Positions 1 through 7,485 of a stretch of DNA of 23,964 nucleotides are shown piece by piece (position 1 is the first letter of the stretch; each line of letters begins with the position of its first letter). The stretch is from assembly GCA_963575745.1 (NCBI GenBank), contig CAUYUJ010004543.1, forward strand, positions 45,001-68,964. The letters run 5' to 3'. The position numbers were made by a program, and so were the translations under genes. This stretch comes from Prorocentrum cordatum (taxonomy: Eukaryota; Sar; Dinophyceae; Prorocentrales; Prorocentraceae). The notes under the pieces are model-generated. The model saw nothing but the letters and a program-made list of their open reading frames with translations, was not told where the DNA came from and ran no database searches.

Positions 1-299
1 ATCATCTGCCCTGCCTGGCCAGCCTAGGATCGGGGATGGACAGAACCCCCTTTTGCAAGACGTGGCTTCGTGAAAACGACCTCGGGCCCAAACCTGGCGG
101 GCGCAAAAGCATGGAAGAGGACGGCCGCGGCGCTCCCTCGAGGACCGAGAGCGGCCCGTTCACGAATCGACGTGTCAGCGTGGGGGCTCTGTCCACCCCC
201 GAATCTCAGCGCTCTGACTGTAAGCAGCTTTCTTTTTGCGCAGCGCGGACCCCCGGAAATCCCGGCCCACTCCCCAGGACGGACTTTCAAATCCCAGGT

Positions 300-388
300 A
301 GCTCAACCTGTTATTAATTCAGTTCGTGATGAATATAATCGTAAAAAATCAAACCATGAATTTAAACATGTAATGGAAGAAAAACTGT
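300..388. other. AT-rich island
   Basis: About 90 bases of strongly AT-rich sequence interrupt otherwise GC-rich DNA with abrupt edges on both sides. In one plus-strand frame (70-540) it is open and reads as a Lys/Glu/Asn-rich peptide unlike the Pro/Arg-rich surroundings. It may be an inserted fragment of foreign or organellar origin, or a regulatory or replication-related AT patch. No function can be assigned. Confidence 0.4.
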
Positions 389-479
389 TCCACGGTCGCG
401 GGGCCAAGCGAGGGTCCTCAGAGGCCGACAATGGCACAACGAAGCCCTCCGCCATGCTTTCTCGCGACGCCACAAAAAG

Positions 480-499
480 GGGCCCGGGATCCCGGGCCC
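480..499. repeat. Perfect 20-bp GC palindrome
   Basis: GGGCCCGGGA is followed immediately by its exact reverse complement, giving a 20-bp palindrome without a spacer, centred between 489 and 490. It could form a short cruciform or be a dimeric protein site, but a GC-rich genome makes such palindromes more likely by chance. Confidence 0.7.
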
Positions 500-823
500 G
501 AGGTCCGCCCCCGCCGGGACCGGTGCCGGTGGAAGGCTGACGCCCTCCGCTCCTTGCGGTCCGAGGGGTCGCCGTCCCCCCCCAGGAACTTCACCGTCAC
601 GTGCAGCCGCGCCGGCAGTCGCCAGCCCTCCTCGCCGTCGCCCGGCTCGTGACACCTGGGGGGGCCGGCCCGCGCGCCGGCACCGGCCCCAGCCTGCCCC
701 CAGCCCTGCGCCCTCCTCCTCCCTCCGAGGGGGGGGCCGATCGAGGCAGCGGCGACCCCCCCCCCAGCGCTTTCGCATCCTGTCTGGGGCTTCTGGGTGT
801 TTCTCGTCGCTCCGGCTGGATCC

Positions 824-889
824 GGAGGAGAAGGAGGAGGAGGAGGAGGAGGAGGAGGAGGAGGAGGAGGAGGAGGAGAAGGTGGAGGA
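824..889 (+). repeat. (GGA)n microsatellite at the 3' side of E1
   Basis: Near-pure GGA triplets on the plus strand (TCC on the minus strand, which is the sense strand of E1), with GAA interruptions near each end and one GGT close to the element. The last 18 bases (872-889) are the left copy of the E1 target-site duplication. Element sequence begins at 890. Confidence 0.95.
872..889 (+). repeat. Target-site duplication of E1, left copy
   Basis: GGAGGAGAAGGTGGAGGA is identical to 7292-7309 at the other end of E1. The interruptions GAA and GGT make the match more specific than a pure triplet repeat. The matches stop on both sides (871 A against 7291 C; 890 A against 7310 G). Confidence 0.8.
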
Positions 890-1195
890 ATGCTGTGGGA
901 ATGCTATGAGAGCGGACCTCTGTCCTCCACAAAATTACCCACCTATGGGGTTAGTCTGAACTGCCTGAATCTCCTCCTCCCCCCACCGCCCCAAAAGATA
1001 AGCGGGGCGGCTCCCGTCGTAGAGCCTGTGCACTCCGAAGCGGTGCAGCACTCTCCTGGGCGGCGGGCCTTGCCTCCGCTGGGACGGGCGGTGGGGGAGG
1101 GGCGAGGGAGGGGCCCCCTGGCGCTTCACCCTCGCACGAACGACCGACGTGAGACGACACCACCCTCTCACGATCACGCGCCGCCATAGCCTCCA
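890..1195 (-). other. 3' UTR of E1
   Basis: Noncoding sense sequence between the TAG stop of ORF2 and the target duplication. It ends in GCATTCCCACAGCAT and then directly in the TCC tract, with no A-tail. It contains a strong stem-loop at 986-1010. In LINEs the 3' UTR is typically what the RT recognises to start reverse transcription; that role here is inference. Confidence 0.65.
986..1010 (-). other. Stem-loop in the E1 3' UTR
   Basis: A 7-bp perfect stem (CCGCCCC at 986-992 with GGGGCGG at 1004-1010) encloses an 11-nt loop. It lies about 100 nt from the 3' terminus of the element. It is a plausible RT-recognition hairpin for priming on the target, by analogy with LINEs that have stem-loop tails. 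No matching structure of equal strength was found in the other two elements. Confidence 0.45.
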
Positions 1196-4100
1196 CTACG
1201 GCTTGGGGGGGCCCTCCCTCCTGGGATATATACCCTTGCGAATTCGAGTGAGGTTCTCGGTCCCCTTGGGGGTCAATCCCTCACATCGCTTGCTGATGTG
1301 CCTACCATCTACCGTAGCGTAACGACCACACTTGCTGCAGGCATGCATGAACCACTTGTCCACATAAAACATAGCATGAGTTTCGTGAAACACAAAGGCC
1401 CCCGCCACGAAACTTCTGGGGGCCTGAATCACATCTGGGGGCATCAGTCCCTCTGGGATGGCCCTGCCTGCACACGGGGTGGCCGAGAACTTGAGCAGTC
1501 GAGAGCCTGGCACCACCTGATCGCACACCGCACACCTCCAACCCGTGCCCGACTTCTCAAGGCGGTGGGCCGACTCTCGAACTGCTACCGCACACTTGTT
1601 AGCTGGGGGTCGCTTCGCAACCTCCTGCCTTCCATTCTTCGCTTGGACTTCTGCACTCGCTGAGTCGGCCAACGCTCGTCTCGCGCGCCGCCGCACTAAA
1701 CTGGCAATGGCATCAATTCTATCTGTCTGCGGGATCTCCCCAACCAAACCGAACTCCCAAGCCAGCTCCGCCCCCTCTCCCGCCCATATATCAGCTACCG
1801 CATTACCAACCGCAGTCTCTAACTGCAGCTCGGTAGTCAGCAGCTCAGGGGATTCATCCGTGTGAGAGGGTGTCCACTGCACTTCGACAGTGGCGGTATC
1901 TGGCCTAGAACTCCAGGACACGCGGGCCCTGGTCCACAAATCTTCATTAGCCCCAGTCGGGCTCGGGTTATCCATTTTAAAACGCCACTTCTTAGCGACC
2001 GACAAGTGGTCAGTAACGAAAACGAACGGCCCAGGGATCTCTTCTAACGCTAAACAAAACGCCTGGATCTCAGAGCGCGGGACGGTTTGGCGGGCTCCGA
2101 GCAGGGGACGGGCCAACGCCGCCTGGACAATCCATTCGCCCTGGGACCACCTCAGGGAGCAGATGGAAGAGCCGCATCTCCTTCGTCTGGGGTCGTCCGA
2201 ACATCGCCCCCCCGAGCCGTCGCCGTAAACCTTTAAAACCCCGTCGCTTCCTCGAGAGGCCTCAAAGTCCCCCTCCCCGCCCAGCCTAAGCTCCCGCCCC
2301 TCCAGCCGCCCATCGTCAAAGAGGGGGTGAGTGAGGCGAGTAGGGGGGAGACCACGGAGCCATAAAGCTGGCTCAGCTTCTGCTTGTGCTAAAGCCGCAA
2401 CTACCAAAGGCTCAGTTTTGCTATAATCGCTGTGATCAGTGTTCCTGGAACATTCCCATATTCTATGCTTCAAGCTCTCAGGGGCTTGCTTACATCTCGG
2501 GCAATCGACTGTTACTTCGTATCCTTTTTCCCTGCAGCGGACTCTCGGCCACTGGCCGCCAGCGACCACCGTCACGTTGAGCGCCAGCTGATCTAGCATC
2601 CCCTTGCGCTCGAACCTGCGCTGCTCCATTACTATGGGCCACAGGTCTCCGCCCTCCTGCAAGTTGTCACCAAACTCGTGCTTGGCAGCCTCCGTCCAGA
2701 GGTCCCTGCGTAGGTCGCCCTCCAGGTCGTCCAGGAGCTCCTGGAAGCAGCCCGTGGCCACGAACTTGCCGTCCTCGGAGGTCGGCAGCTCCCACATCTC
2801 CAACTCATCAGGTCCAGGTCGATGCCATTGAGTGGCTGTCGAGGGTGTCCATCCAGCATCCATTAGCGTTGCCATCAGAGCTCCTGTGGGGCCCCGTACA
2901 GCTCGCCATCTCTTGTCGCCATATCTGTGGAGACGCGCCTTGATGAACGGCCATGCTTTCGCAACTCGTCGATGGATGTGGGGAAACCTCTGCCACAGGC
3001 CTATCCATTCTCGTACCGCACCCAGTCTGAGATCAACTGCGGGGTCTCTCAGGCCCAGCTCCATGCCCAGCGTGGTCGTCAGACATCGACCTCCTGCACT
3101 GCCTCCTGCCACTTTGCCCGCCTGCCTTCTCAGCACGGTGATCGCCTGCTTGGACATGCCGTACGTCTGCTGCCCATAGATCGCCTGCGGCAGTGCGCCC
3201 ACGTTATAGAGGCCCTTGGACTCATGCTTCAGCGCAGCGATCTTCCTCAGCTTCACGATATTCGCGAACCTCCTCCTCGCCTTGAGCTGCCGCTGCTTAC
3301 TCTTTGCTGCTACCCGCTTACGTCCTGCAGCAGTGTCCAGGCCCAGGTCCGTCGCCACGCCGCTGGCCTTCGCAGGTATGCCTCGTATTCGTAATCGCTT
3401 AGCTGTCTTCCGAGCCTCCTTCAAGTCTGAGCCTATCACCGTGGTCTTATTCGATATGGTCATACGTTGTTCCACCAATCCAGTGCATATATCCGTCGAC
3501 ACCTCCAGCAGCTGCTCAGCCACCGTCTGTGAACTGCCCTCGCATCTTGCTACCGTGTCGTCCACAAACGTCCACAATCCTGCTGTTGGGTGTCTTCGAT
3601 GCGCCAACTCAAGCACTGGATGAAGAAAAAGCTTCGCTAAAGTTACTCCTCTCGCGGATCCTGCCACCAGTGATCTGGTAGGCCAGATGGCCTCGCTGAT
3701 GACAGATCGCTCCTGCAAGTATCTGGGTCCAAGAAAGATCATCGCTTCCAATCCGACTGCCACCGCAGGGAATCCTGCCGTACACGCAATCTGCAGTAAT
3801 ATGACCAGCGAGACCGTGTCGTAGAACTTTTCTATATCCAACAACAATGTCATGGCCGAGGCGCCGATCTCGATGCCTGTCTCGTCCAAGATCGACCGAA
3901 GGAGTCCTGCCCTGAGCGCCGAGCTCCCCTTGATCGCAGTGTCCCAGTGGTCTGATAGCCCAGCACTCCACAAGGCACATACTCCGCCTCGCGCTCTCGA
4001 CCATAACTTAACTGGTAGCGGTAACATACCCAATACTCGATCACCTGCACCTGGCCCAGGCTTGGCCACCATCGCGCACTTGGTGGCTGATAGCTGTCTT

Positions 4101-6022
4101 GGCCATGTCAAAGTAATTTCGCTCCTCTGCAATATTTCCAGCAATTCTTGCTTAGCCTGGCCAGGAAGTCTGTCAATATCCGTGGGGCCAAGCTGATCCA
4201 GACCTTTCGCTTTGGATGCCGATGTGACTCGGAGCGCACTATTGAGCATGTCCATGTCTATGGGGTCTAGGTCCTCTTCCCACGCTCTTCGCTTGGTGCG
4301 CTCCAACTGCTCAATGATGTCAGCTCGTCTGTCCACAGGGTCCGTCCAGATGGTCTCCCACTTTCCTGCCTTTGTGTTCATGATAATGGTGGGGTCAGCT
4401 GTGGCGAAGTCTTCTCTGATGGCCATCTCATAGCGGGGCGCGTCCTTGGGCTTGACATGCCTGTGCAGGATGCCCGCCTTGGTCTGCCATACCTTTTTTG
4501 CCCAGGTAGCAAAGTTCTTCCGAGCCGTGGTCATCGATCTGGACGACGCCACCGCCAAGTGCTTCTCTGTCTGGGTCACCAGATTCGCTAGCTTCCCCTC
4601 GTCTAACTGCCATATGTCAGATGCCATGTCGAAGTACATCTCGCTGCTGGCCTCAGTCACATTCTTGCTGAAGGCGTCCTTCCGCGGCAATCCTCGCAGA
4701 ACTCCAAGCTGCTTCTGTATGCGTGTCACGCACATTCTCTGCTGCTGCCCGTCGGTGCCGTTCGCAAAGAGTGACTGATATCTGACCAGATCTGCTGCCA
4801 GTATACTCCATTCTTCCGCAGGGCCATACCGCATGTGAGTTCTGCCTGGCGTGGGTTTTGCTCGCACCCATCGTATACCAAAGCCTGCTGCGCGCCCCTG
4901 GCATCCCTGCGCCTCCTGCTCGTCCAGCTGCTCATGCCTGATGGACGCCTCCTCCACCTTGGCGACCCACCGGCCGTACTGCTGCGTCAACAGGTACTCA
5001 TCCTTCTGGTGCTTCGTACCTCTGGTGATCATCTTCTCACCTATGATGTGCATTTCCTCCGACAGCTCCATCTCGTGCTCCACGAGCCCGACCTGCTCCC
5101 AGAGCTCCTCCGAGACGCAGTAGGGCATCTTCAGCACCGGTGTGTCCTGGCTGTCGGGGACATGCTGCTCGAGCATCATCGCCTCCTCGTACGCCTCCTG
5201 CAAGTGCTCCTCCAGGGCCTGCTGCCGACGTCGCTGCGCTTCCTGCTTCCTCTTGCTCGTCTTGGAGTCAGGGTCCGCCGCCTTCTGAGGTCTCGCCTGG
5301 TAAGGGAGCGCCTTAGGGATAACTAGCTTCCGATGCCACCAGCTCTCCTTGGTGCCCTCGATCGTTAGCTGGAGCCCACAATGCGTACGCCATGGCACAC
5401 GACCCTGAACGTACAGCTTGAGCCTAGGGGCGAAGTCCACTCTTGCTATGCCGTAGTCAATGAGGCTTCCCTTGCCTTTGTCACATGTGATGCCAACATC
5501 TGGTCGTAGCACCACTCCTCCCAGCTTGCCAGGTAACTCAGCGCGTTCCATGCTGTCCGCTGGGATGTTCCAATCAGCCAGGACCACCCATGGGTCCGTG
5601 AGAGATCTGATGAAACCTGACAGGGATCGAATCCTGTGGTAATTCGACCCTGTGAAGCCTTCGCCTGGAACCAGGTAGGCCGAGATCAGGATGACGTTGC
5701 CCGAGCGCGTGTGGACGTTGAGCGCCGCGAAGCCCCTGAACGGGTCGACGTCTCCGTTGTCCACGATGCGCTTCCTCAACAGGTCGTATCCAGTGCATGC
5801 GAGGTGAGTCCTGGCCAATATGAACTCGCCCCCCGTGGTGCCCTTCTCAGACCGCTTTGTGGGCACCGCCGCCGTGCCCTGTAGCTTCCAGCCATCTCGT
5901 GCTACCACTTCACGTACCTGCTCCAGCCGCCCTCGATCCACGTGCGTCTCGCACATCATGATGATATCCTTCTGCTTGCCTTCTTCCGTGATGAACTTAT
6001 GGGCCTTAGGCCCCCACCCCAC
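1196..6022 (-). CDS. E1 ORF2: endonuclease-RT-RNase H replicase
   Basis: 1608 codons. An N-terminal EEP nuclease (about residues 1-220) shows CETH with E25, ADWN with D150 and N152, LIDYG with D189, and H214. A charged linker follows (230-480). The RT (about 600-870) has motif A LLLDIEKFYD (D729), a motif B region (781-800) and catalytic FVDD (D821, D822). A CCHC finger (C1174, C1177, H1186, C1191) precedes RNase H with D1268, E1318, D1338, H1387 and D1411. A C-terminal Cys/His domain (C1497, C1500, C1517, H1549, C1562, C1565, C1580) is shared with E3. No internal stop or frameshift is seen. The GTG at 6022 is not a convincing start: the frame opens right after the ORF1 stop at 6047, and the first ATG codons (residues 22-23) fall inside nuclease strand 1. 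Translation by stop readthrough or reinitiation is therefore likely. Confidence 0.93.
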   Translation of the reverse strand: MGWGPKAHKFITEEGKQKDIIMMCETHVDRGRLEQVREVVARDGWKLQGTAAVPTKRSEKGTTGGEFILARTHLACTGYDLLRKRIVDNGDVDPFRGFAALNVHTRSGNVILISAYLVPGEGFTGSNYHRIRSLSGFIRSLTDPWVVLADWNIPADSMERAELPGKLGGVVLRPDVGITCDKGKGSLIDYGIARVDFAPRLKLYVQGRVPWRTHCGLQLTIEGTKESWWHRKLVIPKALPYQARPQKAADPDSKTSKRKQEAQRRRQQALEEHLQEAYEEAMMLEQHVPDSQDTPVLKMPYCVSEELWEQVGLVEHEMELSEEMHIIGEKMITRGTKHQKDEYLLTQQYGRWVAKVEEASIRHEQLDEQEAQGCQGRAAGFGIRWVRAKPTPGRTHMRYGPAEEWSILAADLVRYQSLFANGTDGQQQRMCVTRIQKQLGVLRGLPRKDAFSKNVTEASSEMYFDMASDIWQLDEGKLANLVTQTEKHLAVASSRSMTTARKNFATWAKKVWQTKAGILHRHVKPKDAPRYEMAIREDFATADPTIIMNTKAGKWETIWTDPVDRRADIIEQLERTKRRAWEEDLDPIDMDMLNSALRVTSASKAKGLDQLGPTDIDRLPGQAKQELLEILQRSEITLTWPRQLSATKCAMVAKPGPGAGDRVLGMLPLPVKLWSRARGGVCALWSAGLSDHWDTAIKGSSALRAGLLRSILDETGIEIGASAMTLLLDIEKFYDTVSLVILLQIACTAGFPAVAVGLEAMIFLGPRYLQERSVISEAIWPTRSLVAGSARGVTLAKLFLHPVLELAHRRHPTAGLWTFVDDTVARCEGSSQTVAEQLLEVSTDICTGLVEQRMTISNKTTVIGSDLKEARKTAKRLRIRGIPAKASGVATDLGLDTAAGRKRVAAKSKQRQLKARRRFANIVKLRKIAALKHESKGLYNVGALPQAIYGQQTYGMSKQAITVLRRQAGKVAGGSAGGRCLTTTLGMELGLRDPAVDLRLGAVREWIGLWQRFPHIHRRVAKAWPFIKARLHRYGDKRWRAVRGPTGALMATLMDAGWTPSTATQWHRPGPDELEMWELPTSEDGKFVATGCFQELLDDLEGDLRRDLWTEAAKHEFGDNLQEGGDLWPIVMEQRRFERKGMLDQLALNVTVVAGGQWPRVRCREKGYEVTVDCPRCKQAPESLKHRIWECSRNTDHSDYSKTEPLVVAALAQAEAEPALWLRGLPPTRLTHPLFDDGRLEGRELRLGGEGDFEASRGSDGVLKVYGDGSGGRCSDDPRRRRCGSSICSLRWSQGEWIVQAALARPLLGARQTVPRSEIQAFCLALEEIPGPFVFVTDHLSVAKKWRFKMDNPSPTGANEDLWTRARVSWSSRPDTATVEVQWTPSHTDESPELLTTELQLETAVGNAVADIWAGEGAELAWEFGLVGEIPQTDRIDAIASLVRRRARRALADSASAEVQAKNGRQEVAKRPPANKCAVAVRESAHRLEKSGTGWRCAVCDQVVPGSRLLKFSATPCAGRAIPEGLMPPDVIQAPRSFVAGAFVFHETHAMFYVDKWFMHACSKCGRYATVDGRHISKRCEGLTPKGTENLTRIRKGIYPRREGPPKP

Positions 6023-6049
6023 ATTGTGATATTCGAGAAGAAGATGCTA
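6023..6049 (-). promoter_or_regulatory. In-frame TAG junction between E1 ORF1 and ORF2
   Basis: ORF1 ends with TAG at 6049-6047. The next eight sense codons (reading HLLLEYHN) lead in the same frame into ORF2, and no ATG occurs before the nuclease domain begins. A single stop therefore separates two otherwise continuous frames. Readthrough, termination-reinitiation, or a point mutation of an originally fused polyprotein would each explain it. Confidence 0.6.
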
Positions 6050-7126
6050 AAGACTTTGCTCGCCACCAGGAGTCTTATCAGCCTCTGCACCCCGCACCGC
6101 GTCCCTGTACGCCGCGGGGGCGGTCTTGGCCTTGGCGCCCCTGGCCTTGTGCTCGGCCTGCTGCTTGATCTTGTCAATGACCTCCTTCCGTTCGCGCTTC
6201 TGCTCCTCCGTGGGAGGCGGCTGGCTAGGGCTGGCTCCTCCCGTCCCCGCCGCCGCAGCTGACGCCGCGGAGCCCCCACCAGACGCCGCTGGCGCCTGGG
6301 CCTCCTGCGCGTCGTTCTTGGTCTCGTCCTCCGTGGTCTTACGCTTCTTCTGTGCCTGTCGTCTGAAACGGTCCGCCTGCTGCTTGAGCTCGCTGAACTT
6401 CCGAAACTGCCCTGCCGCTGCCTGCAGCAACTTGTCCAGCGCCTCCATGTCTGCCTTGAACTTGACCAGCTTGGCCTTGTCCTCCTCCTCATACTCGTCC
6501 AGGTCATCGAAGAGGTCCCCAACCGCAGGTGCCTGCCAGTCCGCCTGCTGAGGCGGCTCGGGGTCCTGGCACACGGTCTCCGCCTGGTACGCAGCCAGCG
6601 CGCGCTTATGCTCCAGCACCGCGTCGGCTGCATCCTCGATGGCCTTCTGGTTCTTAGTGCGCAGCTGCAGGACGTGGTCCTCCGCCTCCTGCAGGGCCGC
6701 CGCGGAGCTGTCCACCTCCAGCTGGCAGCGGTTGAGTTTGTTGATCGCCTGCCGCAGCTCGAGTTCCTTGGACACTTCCTTCTTGGGCGCCGCCGCCGCC
6801 GCAGCCGCCTGCACCTGCGACTGCACCGCCTTGACGGGCCCCAGGTCCACCTGCGGCGCCATCTGCGCCGTGAGGGACTCGACGCGCTCCAGCATGCTGC
6901 TGAGCTCCGCCAGCGTGCCGTGGACCGCCGTCGGCTTGCGCCAGGGGGGCCCCTTGCCTGTGCTCTTGCCCTTGTCCGCAGCCGCCGTGCCTGGGGCCAT
7001 TGACTTCCACCCCGGCATGACTGACTGGCACTTGTTGCACCACCCACCTGACCTCTCCAGCTTCCAGTCGTAGACCCAACCACCACAGGTCGCACAAATC
7101 GAGTAGGTCTGGCGCCCGCGCCCCAT
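6047..7126 (-). CDS. E1 ORF1: zinc-ribbon coiled-coil protein
   Basis: 359 codons from the ATG at 7126; the same frame extends further upstream only through a TTG at 7222. The N-terminus has a CX2C-X15-CX2C zinc ribbon (C11, C14, C30, C33). This is followed by a basic Gly/Lys stretch, alanine-rich helices and a long Glu/Lys/Gln coiled-coil region (roughly residues 75-200), an acidic Asp/Glu patch, a basic KKRK cluster and an Ala/Gly/Pro-rich tail. It is the ORF1 RNA-binding/chaperone position of a non-LTR element; that role is inferred from position and composition, and the sequence does not resemble an L1-type ORF1 RRM. The TAG stop (6049-6047) is followed in the same frame by ORF2. The first AUG of the SL-capped mRNA is not this one but lies at 7272-7270. 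Confidence 0.8.
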   Translation of the reverse strand: MGRGRQTYSICATCGGWVYDWKLERSGGWCNKCQSVMPGWKSMAPGTAAADKGKSTGKGPPWRKPTAVHGTLAELSSMLERVESLTAQMAPQVDLGPVKAVQSQVQAAAAAAAPKKEVSKELELRQAINKLNRCQLEVDSSAAALQEAEDHVLQLRTKNQKAIEDAADAVLEHKRALAAYQAETVCQDPEPPQQADWQAPAVGDLFDDLDEYEEEDKAKLVKFKADMEALDKLLQAAAGQFRKFSELKQQADRFRRQAQKKRKTTEDETKNDAQEAQAPAASGGGSAASAAAAGTGGASPSQPPPTEEQKRERKEVIDKIKQQAEHKARGAKAKTAPAAYRDAVRGAEADKTPGGEQSL

Positions 7127-7272
7127 GGCCTGCGCAGGCTCGTGGTGTGTGCCTCCGACGCTCCGAGGTGGGGCGGACCACCTCGGTGCTCGCCCTGGGG
7201 CTGACCAGGGGAAGGAATGCAAACTGGCCGCGGACTAGCGGTATCCACTTGTTCCCCTGCGGAACAAAGCAT
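7127..7272 (-). other. 5' UTR of E1
   Basis: 146 nt between the spliced leader and the ORF1 ATG. An ATG at 7272-7270 immediately abuts the SL and opens an overlapping frame of 438 codons (to 5956) with an Arg-rich, domain-free translation. This is either an untranslated coincidence or an upstream AUG that lowers ORF1 translation. I regard the long frame itself as a GC-rich shadow of ORF1. Confidence 0.6.
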
Positions 7273-7294
7273 CTTGAGCCAAAATGGCTACGGA
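7273..7294 (-). other. Dinoflagellate spliced leader (complete, 22 nt)
   Basis: Read on the minus strand from 7294 to 7273, the sequence begins TCCGTAGCC, continues ATTTT and ends GGCTCAAG. This matches every position of the dinoflagellate SL consensus (DCCGUAGCC, AUUUU, GGCUCAAG; D is A, G or U). It is followed by ATG, not by a GT splice donor, so it is an SL exon joined to an mRNA and copied into DNA, not an SL RNA gene. Its first three bases merge with the TCC target repeat. It marks the exact 5' end of E1. Confidence 0.96.
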
Positions 7295-7309
7295 GGAGAA
7301 GGTGGAGGA
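7292..7309 (+). repeat. Target-site duplication of E1, right copy
   Basis: Identical 18-mer to 872-889. Its first three bases (GGA) are also the TCC start of the spliced leader on the minus strand, so the true duplication is 15-18 bp. The overlap suggests microhomology between cDNA end and target at the final joining step. Confidence 0.8.
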
Positions 7310-7357
7310 GGTGGAGGAGGAGGTGGAGGAGGAGGAGGAGGAGGAGGAGGAGAGGAG
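7292..7357 (+). repeat. (GGA)n tract at the 5' side of E1
   Basis: GGA triplets with three GGT interruptions and one GAA on the plus strand, equivalent to TCC on the E1 sense strand. The first 18 bases (7292-7309) are the right copy of the E1 target duplication and overlap the first bases of the spliced leader. Confidence 0.95.
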
Positions 7358-7485
7358 ATCCGCCCCGAGACAAAACGGCTTAGGATGGACCCCGGGAGGG
7401 GTCCTGGCACCGATGTCGGAAGGAGTTTGGCCTTGGCGGGAGAACCGCCGTTGTCTCGACTGGCCCTCCTCGGACGAGCCCTTCG
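7358..7485. other. Spacer with two short hairpins
   Basis: Unique DNA between the plus-strand GGA tract and the plus-strand TCC tract. It contains two inverted repeats: GGACCCC/GGGGTCC with a 4-nt loop at 7387-7404, and GGCGG/CCGCC with a 5-nt loop at 7435-7449. No coding signal was recognised. The flanking GGA and TCC tracts could themselves pair as a long stem around this loop. Confidence 0.5.

Larger units (their letters stand above)
1..823. other. Flanking DNA with no recognised gene
   Basis: GC-rich sequence beyond the 3' end of element E1. Short open frames occur on both strands, but none shows a recognisable domain and the two strands mirror each other in Arg/Pro/Gly-rich translations, as expected of GC-rich noncoding DNA. 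Exceptions to the composition are an AT-rich island near 300-390 and a perfect palindrome at 480-499, listed separately. The segment at about 34-80 (GGATGGA, then TTTTGCAAGACGTGGCTTCG) weakly resembles the 83-bp minisatellite unit at 7776-8107; I would not call this homology without an alignment. Confidence 0.5.
890..7294 (-). mobile_element. E1: full-length SL-capped non-LTR retrotransposon
   Basis: About 6.4 kb on the minus strand. In sense order: complete dinoflagellate spliced leader (7294-7273), 5' UTR, ORF1 (7126-6047), an in-frame TAG, ORF2 (to 1196), and a 3' UTR of about 300 nt ending at 890 without a poly(A) tail. There are no LTRs. Both ends lie in GGA/TCC microsatellite and share an 18-bp direct repeat. 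ORF2 has an endonuclease/exonuclease/phosphatase-type nuclease, RT and RNase H, as in non-LTR elements that use target-primed reverse transcription. The SL at the exact 5' junction means that the inserted copy derived from a trans-spliced transcript and was reverse-transcribed to its 5' end. Its layout matches E3 but the proteins are clearly different, so the two are separate families or old lineages. Confidence 0.9.

Noticed and set aside
1-823. Host gene in the left flank
   Set aside because: Open frames occur on both strands at similar length with GC-driven composition and no domain or homology I can recognise.
5956-7272. 438-codon minus-strand frame overlapping E1 ORF1 as a real protein
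   Set aside because: Arg-rich with no motifs, while the other frame carries the CX2C ribbon and coiled coil. Kept only as an upstream-AUG observation.
7273-7294. SL RNA gene
   Set aside because: A GT donor and Sm-type site should follow the leader; instead ATG and the element leader follow.
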